This document shows positions 52,601 to 61,600 of a DNA stretch of 64,000 nt, piece by piece. The DNA comes from Pachyseris speciosa (taxonomy: Eukaryota; Cnidaria; Anthozoa; Scleractinia; Pachyseridae). The position numbers were made by a program, and so were the translations under genes. The DNA is taken from contig JAEMWC010000021.1 of NCBI GenBank assembly GCA_016490735.1, forward strand, positions 998,501-1,062,500, given 5' to 3'. A model generated the notes under the pieces. It was not told where the DNA came from, did no database searches, and saw nothing but the letters and a program-made list of their open reading frames with translations. The first letter of the stretch is position 1; every line of letters begins with the position of its first letter.

Positions 52601-55600
52601 AGGTATGGGTATAGATATAGGTATAGGTATAGGTATAGGTATGGGTATAGGTATAGGTATAGGTATAGGTATGGGTATAGGTATAGGTATGGTATAGGTA
52701 TAGGTATGGGTATAGGTATAGGTATAGGTATGGGTATAGGTATAGGTATGGGTATAGGTATAGGTATAGGTATGGGTATAGGTATAGGTATAGGTATGGG
52801 TATAGGTATAGGTATGGGTATAGGTATAGGTATAGGTATAGGTATAGGTATAGGTATGGGTATAGGTATGGGTATGGGTATAGGTATAGGTATAGGTATA
52901 GGTATAGGTATGGTATAGGTATAGGTATGGGTATAGGTATAGGTATGGTATAGGTATAGGTATAGGTATGGGTATAGGTATAGGTATGGGTATAGGTATA
53001 GGTATACGTATAGGTATGGGTATAGGTATAGGTATGGGTATAGGTATAGGTATGGGTATAGGTATAGGTATAGGTATGGGTATAGGTATAGGTATAGGTA
53101 TGGTATAGGTATAGGTATGGGTATAGGTATAGGTATACGTATAGGTATAGATATAGGTATAGGTATGGGTATAGGTATAGGTATAGGTATGGGTATAGGT
53201 ATAGGTATGGGTATAGGTATAGGTATGGGTATAGATATAGGTATAGGTATAGGTATAGGTATGGGTATAGGTATAGGTATAGGTATAGGTATGGGTATAG
53301 GTATGGGTATGGGTATAGGTATAGGTATAGGTATAGGTATGGGTATAGGTATAGGTATGGGTATAGGTATAGGTATAGGTATAGGTATGGGTATAGGTAT
53401 AGGTATGGGTATAGGTATAGGTATAGGTATGGGTATAGGTATAGGTATGGGTATAGGTATAGGTATACGTATAGGTATAGATATAGGTATAGTTATGGGT
53501 ATAGGTATAGGTAACTCATTAATATGTAAGAGGGTCGAGTCTATGACGTCACCCATTGTTATTAACCTCAATACTAATTCGGTATAGGTTTACTAATGAG
53601 CGTCACTCTAGTACTATATAAACAATAGACCTGCCCACACTTGTTGTAACTAAGTTGAAAGCATTAAAATATAGGAAATTATTTGCTGTGTGGCATTAAA
53701 CCTCAGTCAGAAGAACTTAAACTGATCCGTTTTTCGAAAAACAGCTTGGTTCTGACTATCCTTTTATTAAGCGGTAGTTCCGTTCATACAACTAAAACTC
53801 ACACATGACAGAAATTTGAACTGAAAACTCTTTATTTCAATCCCGACTGGCTGTTACAAAACTGCGTTCTCTTCTTTCTCAATACTGAAAATCCCGATGC
53901 TATCTGACCTCTCAGCTTTGGCGATGAGAGAGAAAATAAATTCTTAGCCAACTTTTCTTGTTTTCCGCTCCGTTAGTCACGCACGTGTTATGCAAAACTG
54001 ATCTCAACTCTTCTCTCAACCCTATATTTGCATACAAACTCAAGAGAAGAAGCCCTTGGGACAGCTTTACAATCGAACAACAACAATGGAAGTTCAGAGC
54101 GCTTAATTTTCAACACGCGACTAATGAATGTTTTGGAACAACACGTTTCTTGAATCATTATTCCTTTTATTAACGAATATAGAAAGACTAAAATACACAA
54201 TGAATAAAAATCAATCAAGTTTCACTCTACTGCAAAAGCAATTTTCCCTCGTCGTACATTTTCTAGTAAAGTTATATAAAAGTTTTCCCTCCTCCTCCTC
54301 CTCCTCCTCCTCCTCATTTCTATTATTTTCCCTCCTCCTCCTCACTTCTATTGTTTTCCCTCTTCCTCCTCCTCCTCCTCCTCCTCCTTCTCCTCAATTC
54401 TGTGAAGAACTCATTAGTAAACCTATACCGAATTAGTAACAACGGGTGACGTCATAGACTCGACCCTCTTACATATTAATGATTACCTATACCTATACCT
54501 ATACCTATACCCATACCTATACCTATACCTATACCTATACCTATACCCATACCTATACCTATACCTATACCTATACCCATACCCATACCTATACCTATAC
54601 CTATACCTATACCCATACCCATACCTATACCTATATCTATACCTATACCTATACCTATACCTATACCCATACCTATATCTATACCTATACCTATACCTAT
54701 ACCCATACCCATACCTATACCTATACCCATACCTATACCTATACCAATACCTATACCTATACCTATACCCATACCTATACCTATACCCATACCCATACCT
54801 ATACCTATACCTATACCCATACCTATACCTATACCTATACCCATACCTATACCTATACCCATACCTATACCCATACCTATACCTATACCTATACCTATCC
54901 ATGAAAGAGGTTAATTCTGACCCTAGTATACTACTTGTTTCCACATGAGTCTTACAAAATGTCAAGAAGGGTTGGGACTGTTTCCCTAAAATATGATAAT
55001 GTTATATATAAATGTTCAGTCAGTAAAGGCATAATAAACTAAGGGCTGGGTTCGGGGCAGGAGCCCATGAGTGGGCCTCATAGGCCTCATGAGCCAACCC
55101 TTTCCCGTATCTTTTTATTTGTAGTACCGAAATCACCGCATTGTATTTCCGCGTTGCACGCTTTTAGCAACTATGGTGAATAAAATGGATTTTCAGAATT
55201 ACGATCTTGCATGTGACGGTGACACCTTGCAGTCTGCTGTGATTTGCTCTTATAAATAAGACGTGACAAAAATTCCGCAACAGCTGTTTCTAACAATAAA
55301 AAGGTACGTAAGGGAAAGGGTTGACTCGCAGACTAAATTTAGGAGATAGAGACTCCATCTGATGGGTCTTGGTTTAATGGCAGGATCATGGTTGCAATAA
55401 GCTCTCTCTTTGGAGTCTGCATTAGAACTAGGTCAACGGTTATGATTAGGCCATTAAGGTCATTGGTAACTGCGTATTGGTGCATGCAAACACTTTGAAT
55501 TGGGTACTAACCGAGCCGAGACCGGCAACTTCCCACTTGTAAGACTGCGATGAACTGGTACAATAGAAATATGCATAACCTACAATGTGATAATCTTTCT

Positions 55601-58600
55601 GCTTCATATAAACAGAAGGATTCTGGTAGTTGGTGGAGATATCCATATCTACTTCGGCATACGGATTTGAAGAGCACTGTCCTGTAATAAGGAGAATCAC
55701 ACTAAGTCGCCAATTTTGAAAGTTATTACACGAGGTTAAGTCTTGTAACAACTGAAGCAAGGAGGTTTCTGGGATAAGTTTGAAGCAGAAGGGCTCCTCT
55801 ACTTTCGTATTTTCCACTTTGTATTTTCAATGTATGAACCCCCAGATGTAGTTTTGTAATAGTTATTCTATGGGCGGAGTTTCTGATTCTAATTGTTAGT
55901 CGAATTTGATTTTTGTGTGTAGATGTCTCTCTGTAGCATTCTGAGGTGATACTGCCGTACCTTCGGCCAATTTCTTAATGGAGGAACGAGCGTTCTTTAT
56001 GTGTTGCTGGCTTGCTATATTGCTTGCAGAGTGTATTCGTATTTTTTTTCACTATTTAATACATACTGTGATTTCTTGCATAATGAAAGGCTTCCTTTAA
56101 CAGAGGGTTGGCTGTTTCATGTGATTGAGTGAGTGAGCGAGCGAGCGAGCGAGTGAGCCAGCGAGCAAGCGAGCGAGCGATTTAGAGTGAGTGAGTGAGT
56201 TAACGAATGAGTGAGTGAGTGATTGTCTGAATGAATGAATGAGTAAGGAAGAGGTATGAAAGTCAGTCAGTCCGGCAGTCAGTCAGAAAATCAGTCGGCC
56301 AGTCAATCAGTACGTAACTTCATGACTGGGCTTTCAAAGCTTCGGTGTTTGGACGTAAAACATGGTTAACGATCGACAAATTAAAGACATATTGTGCATA
56401 CATCAAGTGCTTATACATGTTTTATTGTAAGATTTCTAACAAGGTAAGCATATAAAAAAACAAAAGAAAACAACACCAAAGCATGAATATAAAGTAGCTG
56501 CTCTTCAGAATGTTTAGCGCTCAATATCACTTTAACATGTATTAAAAATCTATTCATACGATTGACTTGAAAAATAGTCCTTCGTAAGTCCCTAGCGTTT
56601 AACAGCCGTTCTGTTTCTGTCAATAATGTTGCACAGCTTTTCATGCCGGACTTAAAGCCAACAAACTGACCGTTTAAAACAGACAGTATGTCGAGTTCGA
56701 TCGAGGGTAACATTACAAAGAAAAGTAACTAAGGGAAGTAAAAATCGTTTCGAGTTAGCGGGGTTTGGAGTTATCGAGGTTAAAATTAAAGTAAATAAGT
56801 AGGGCAAATCCAAGGGAAATCAGTTTTGCTTCGAGTTAGCGGGGAATTCGAGTTACCGAGGGTTCGAGTTATCGGGGTTCAACTGTGTAATACGTTATAA
56901 GTATGGGCATACTGTGGCTCTGTTTTTGTTGTTGTGTTGTTTTTGTTTCGTTGTTGTTGTTGTTGTTGTTGTTTTTTTTTGCATGTACTTCATATTTATG
57001 CCAAAGTAAATGGTTGGTTGGTTGTTGTTGAACAGCAGGTATAGAAAAAAAGTCTGCGCATAGCTCTAGGTTGTCCCTACTGGGACATGTGGGCAAATTG
57101 AACTGGATCTAGCAGGAAGTGGACGCACATTTAGATATGAGAAGATTCCCCCGTTTAAGCCTCGTGTGCACGCAAGTTCCAGCTCATTACAGAGAAAACG
57201 AATAACTAAAGGTCTATTTTGATGCTTTCTCACCTTTGTACTGTTGTACAGCAACAACCTTGGCTCCCCATGAACTAAAAGTTAAACCAATCACTTGATT
57301 GGCAATGTAGGAGACATTTGAGAAACTTGAAGGGAACATATAATGTCCAATGACTGTTTCAGGCGACTCGGGCCTGTAAATGAAAGTGAAAGAAATGCTG
57401 TGAGTACAGAGTGAGTGTTTTTAGCGTCCAATTGTCCAAACAGACCAGTTAGCTCAGTCGGTAGAGTACCGGACTACTGTGAGCGAGGTCGCAGGTTAAA
57501 ACCCGGCCGGACCAACACTCAGGGTCTGAAAATAATTAAGGAGAAAGTGCTGCCTTTGTGTGGAGTACTGGTACCGAGTACATCCGGGTGTTCAGGGAGG
57601 CGAGCGATGAGAATAAGGTGTGATGGTTTTGTAATGACAGCTACTAAAAAGTTACATTATGAGCTCGAGATTTCTACAGCGTGATAGAAGATGGGGGCTC
57701 ATCCCGAATCACTGAGCTATCACGCATAGAAATCGAGAGCGAATAACCTAATTGTTTAAGTATAAATCTACTCTAAAATAAACAAATAAATTACCTAAAT
57801 CCTCCTCGCAAACACTTCGAAAACGCGAAGAAGAGGCTTCCATTTTGTTGACAACCGCTACTCACTATCTATCGCAGAATAATCAAATAAAATGAAGAAT
57901 GATCCTCGCAGTTGTGAACGTAATTTATAAAATTATGCAATTGCGAAAAGAAGCCTGAAAAAAAATCGAGGACTTCAACGGGGTTTGAACCCGTGACCTC
58001 GCGTTACCGGTGCGATGCTCTAACGAACTGAACTATGAAGCCACTGACGTCGGGAGCAGGTCAATTGTGGGTTGATATGTTCCGTGAAACAGAAGAGTGT
58101 GATTGATGTGGCTTCATAGCTCAGTTAGAGCATCGCACCGGTATCACGAGGTCACGGGTTCAAACCCCGTTGAAGTCCTGAATTTTTTTCAGGCTTTTTT
58201 TCGCAATTGCATAAATTGTTCACAACTGCGAGGATCATTCTTCATTTGATTTCATTTCTGCTGTTCATATATGATTAATTTCATATACGTCATTTATCAC
58301 AGAATAGATAGCGAGTAGCGTAGCCAATCAGAGAACGGCATTCATGATAGAACGCCGATAAAATTATAGTAAAAACTGTTAGACTCTCTAGTTTTCTCGG
58401 ATAAGGACGATAACCCGTAGATCCGATCTCACGATACTTTCACTTAATCTGACTTTGTGGGATGTAAAAGAACCGCTAGGAACGTATCAATACTCTAGCT
58501 GTGACCAACCCAAGTGTCTGTCCTAATTCGATATTCGCATTGCGTGGGGCATCATTAGTTACTTCATTAGTTGTAAACTGCACAAGCAGTCTGGTTAAGT

Positions 58601-61600
58601 CCCCCTGCCAGTGTTGTAAACCGCCATGAGACTGTGTGATATGAGCAGTATATAAATACATTACCAAAGAAGGTAAGTGGATGTTAAAGTCGCCTATCAA
58701 CAAAATGGGGTGCTTCTGTCGATGGACTGGGGCTTATAATTGCACCGCGGAGAAACAAATACTAGATGAAAGATCTAACCTTCAAGGGAATATACGTTAT
58801 GCTAGTTATAAGAACATTAAATTTCGTAGGAGCTGGCAATCTGTTTGCTGATGAAATATAACTATAAACGGCAGGGATTTTCGTGAGCGATCACTATTTT
58901 GTCGGGTAAACCCTATCGCCTGGTATTGCCTCTCTTATCAGGTCACGTGATATTTTTAAATCTATCAGGCTCGGCGAAAATTTGAGCTGAATTGCAATGA
59001 GAGCTATATTAAACATGAACTGGGCAAGTGTGTAACATACGCTTGACGGGGCTTTAACATGGTTTAAAAATTCAAAGTGGACATAAAGAAGATTGTGATA
59101 GAAGGAATTTTGAGAAGTTTCAACAGTTACCAGACGGTGCAATGGTGTTTCGAGGACCTTTTAGGAGAATGGAGCCATCTGGCACTGAGTATTATGCACC
59201 AGTGAAAAATAATGTGTGAAAAATATGATCATATAAATCCACGTTTGAGTTCATATGACAACGAGAAAGAGAAGAAGGAGGAGAATAATAATGATGAGGA
59301 TGGATGAGGACGATGGCGATGGGGACGGCGACGGCGGCGACAAAAGAAGTGAATCCTTACCTAAACCACTTCAGAGTACCGCTGCTTATTCCGCAGATCC
59401 TTTGGCTTTCTATCTCCCCTGTAATCTAATATAAAGAGAAAAAAGCCAGCTAGAGTTTCTTTTTTTAATGTTTATCCTCGGACGTACAAGTGAGGAGGTG
59501 GATTATCCTCCCCCACTCGGGGTTTAAGATTTTGTTAAGAGAATTTTCTTTAGGCACCTGTCCATTTTAGTCAAGTGTTGTTTATTTATCTTTGAGACAT
59601 ATGCTGTGAATTTGGTGAAAATCGACTCATACGAATAGGGGATGTTAAATGACAAGTGAGGCGTGGTTATGGCAAAACAGTTGAAATGTCAAATTTATTA
59701 ATCAATATTAAGCCATAAGATTAGAATTAATGCTAAATATACTAGTTCGCTTGACTTTGTGATTAAGTTAAAAAATGGGCTTAATTTCTACTTACCCAAG
59801 ACTGAATAGTATTATCAATTTTCAAGCGTAGCAGAGAGGTTTGGTTAAACAAGTCAAAGTATTCGGAGAAGGCACTTCTACTCAAGCGAATCCATAACAT
59901 AACGTCGTAGGCTATAATTGAAGGATGAAAATCACATGAGTGATTCAATGAAGCAACGCCCATACAAACAAGTTTGAAGACGAATTCACACGGTGTAGCA
60001 AAACTGACAAAACCAGCGCAAACAGAAGTAAAGAACACGAAAAAAGCATAGTAATACTAACCAATTATACAGTCAATCAGGGAATAAATGATAAATGAAT
60101 GATTCTCAACCGAGCTTCTAATTGCTTGGTAAAACCAGAACCAAAGCAATTACGAAATGAAAAGATCGGAAAAATCAAGGCAAATGTACATGATGTCGAG
60201 GAAATGAGCGGTAAATGCATGCAACTAAGTCCCGAACGGTTTAGGGTGTTATTCCATTTGTTGAGGAAGTGGTACGAGGTTTGCTAATCATTTAGAGAGC
60301 AAAAGAAAGCAAACCAAAGTAAATGGGAGTATTTAATTGAAAACTGCTACTCTAATAGTCATTCAATCAATCAACCAACCAATCAATCAACCAATTAATT
60401 AATCGATCAATCAATCAATCATTCGATCAGTCGATCAATCAATCAATCGACCAGCCAGCCAATCAATCAATAAATCAATTCGTGATTAATTAACCAACCA
60501 ATCAATCAATCAATCAATCAATTCATCGATCGATCGCGATCAATCAATCAATCAATCAATCAATGATAATTAATCAATAAACCACCAGCCAACTAATGAA
60601 ACAATCAATCAACCACAATCAACCAGTTAATCGATGGATCGATCGAGCGATCAGTCAATCAGCCAATTAATCAATCAACCAACCAATCAATTAATCAATC
60701 ACAATCAATCACTCAAACACTCCATTAAACAAACAATACAACATACAGTAATATATGGTGTAGAGATTCATCTTTGTTGCGTCACCATACCCATTCCCGC
60801 AAGGATATAAGTAAGAGTAGCACCTTCTGTAATACCTCCAGTAATAGTAAGTGTAGCAGTACTGCATTGTGATTCTCTCATAACCGTAAACATCATAGCT
60901 GTTATTAGCTGAAGCAAGGCATTCTCCATTGTTGAATAACAGGAAGTATTTGAAGCCTCTTCCCATAGCTGCCTTGGCACAATTTTCCTCTTTGTTGATG
61001 CGGGTAGAAAAGTTATCCATTAAGATTGAGTCTTGTTGTTCCAAGGATGTTATAGGAGGCACTCCGTTGTCTGTCTTGTAACAGTAGTCGTGTCTGCCAT
61101 AATACACTGGGTAAACATAACACGAGCAGATTTTATTGGACTAGACTAATAACTAGGCGTTTGATTTTTTTTTTGCAAGTTCATGGATCATGTCAAAGTC
61201 TGTTTGCATTGAGAATACACCTCATTGAGTGAGACGATGGAGAGGGAAAGGGGCTTTGGGATTGCAAAATGTTATTTAAAACAAAGGAAGACAAGAGACC
61301 GGTTAGCTCAGTTGGTTGAGCACCCCACCACCGTGCGGGAGGTAACGGGTTCAGACCCCGGCCGGACCAACACTCAGGGTCTTTAAATAATTGAGGAGAA
61401 AGTGCTGCCTTTGTAATGACATCTACAAAAGGTTAGAATTTCTAGTCTTCTCGAATACGAACGATAAACGATAAACGATAAACGATAAACGATAAACTCA
61501 CAAAAAACAGAGTAACGCACTCGATTGAGTGCACACGAATGACGTCACGGCTATTCACCAGACCCCAAGTGCTTGTCTAGAATTTTAATGAGAGAGGCCC

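Larger units (their letters stand above)
52167..54935. mobile_element. 2.77 kb foldback element with hexamer-array arms
   Basis: The termini are inverted copies: agtagtatactagggtcag then aattaacctc at the left, mirrored at the right. TGTTTC flanks both sides directly (52161-52166 and 54936-54941), a likely 6-bp target duplication. Next inside each end is a TATAGG-type hexamer array (left 52203-53513, right 54484-54897, opposite strand). Next is a second inverted block (gagggtcgagtctatgacgt left, mirrored right), then a unique centre (about 53600-54404) with no ORF I recognise and a TCC tract. The arms would form an enormous hairpin. It lies in the intron between polycystin exons 6 and 7. Confidence 0.88.
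57651..58367 (+). mobile_element. MITE copy (same family as 4922-5255) inside the SINE, itself interrupted
   Basis: Its ends match the uninterrupted copy at 4922-5255: tgagctcgag(a/g)tttc, ctcctcg(a/c)aaacacttcg and gcgtagccaatcagagaacg. It is longer because a palindromic tRNA-like pair (57880-58290) is inserted between cgcagaat and agatagcg. Confidence 0.8.
57443..58665 (+). mobile_element. SINE copy split by a nested insertion
   Basis: The head 57443-57650 has agctcagtcggtagagtacc, gaggtcgcaggttaaaaccc and the aacactcagggtctg body. The rest of the same SINE (ctagttttctcggataagg and following) resumes at about 58368 and runs to 58665. The gap 57651-58367 is a MITE copy. Confidence 0.8.

Noticed and set aside
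52165..53571. A 468-codon minus-strand ORF and several plus-strand ORFs of Ile-Pro or Gly-Ile repeats
   Set aside because: They arise from the hexamer array, whose period of six keeps frames open; no start context or non-repeat coding sequence.
54476..54965. Long ORFs on both strands in the right hexamer arm
   Set aside because: Same artefact of the microsatellite.
56411..56713. 100-codon minus-strand ORF
   Set aside because: No domain, no phase-compatible splice sites with the neighbouring polycystin exons.
59912..60020. Longer version of exon 3 starting at the tgtcag acceptor
   Set aside because: Open for a further 33 codons but needs phase 2, while exon 2 ends in phase 1; the internal acceptor at 59912 fits.
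60360..60715. CRISPR-like array
   Set aside because: It is a degenerate tetranucleotide microsatellite without spacers, in a eukaryotic intron.
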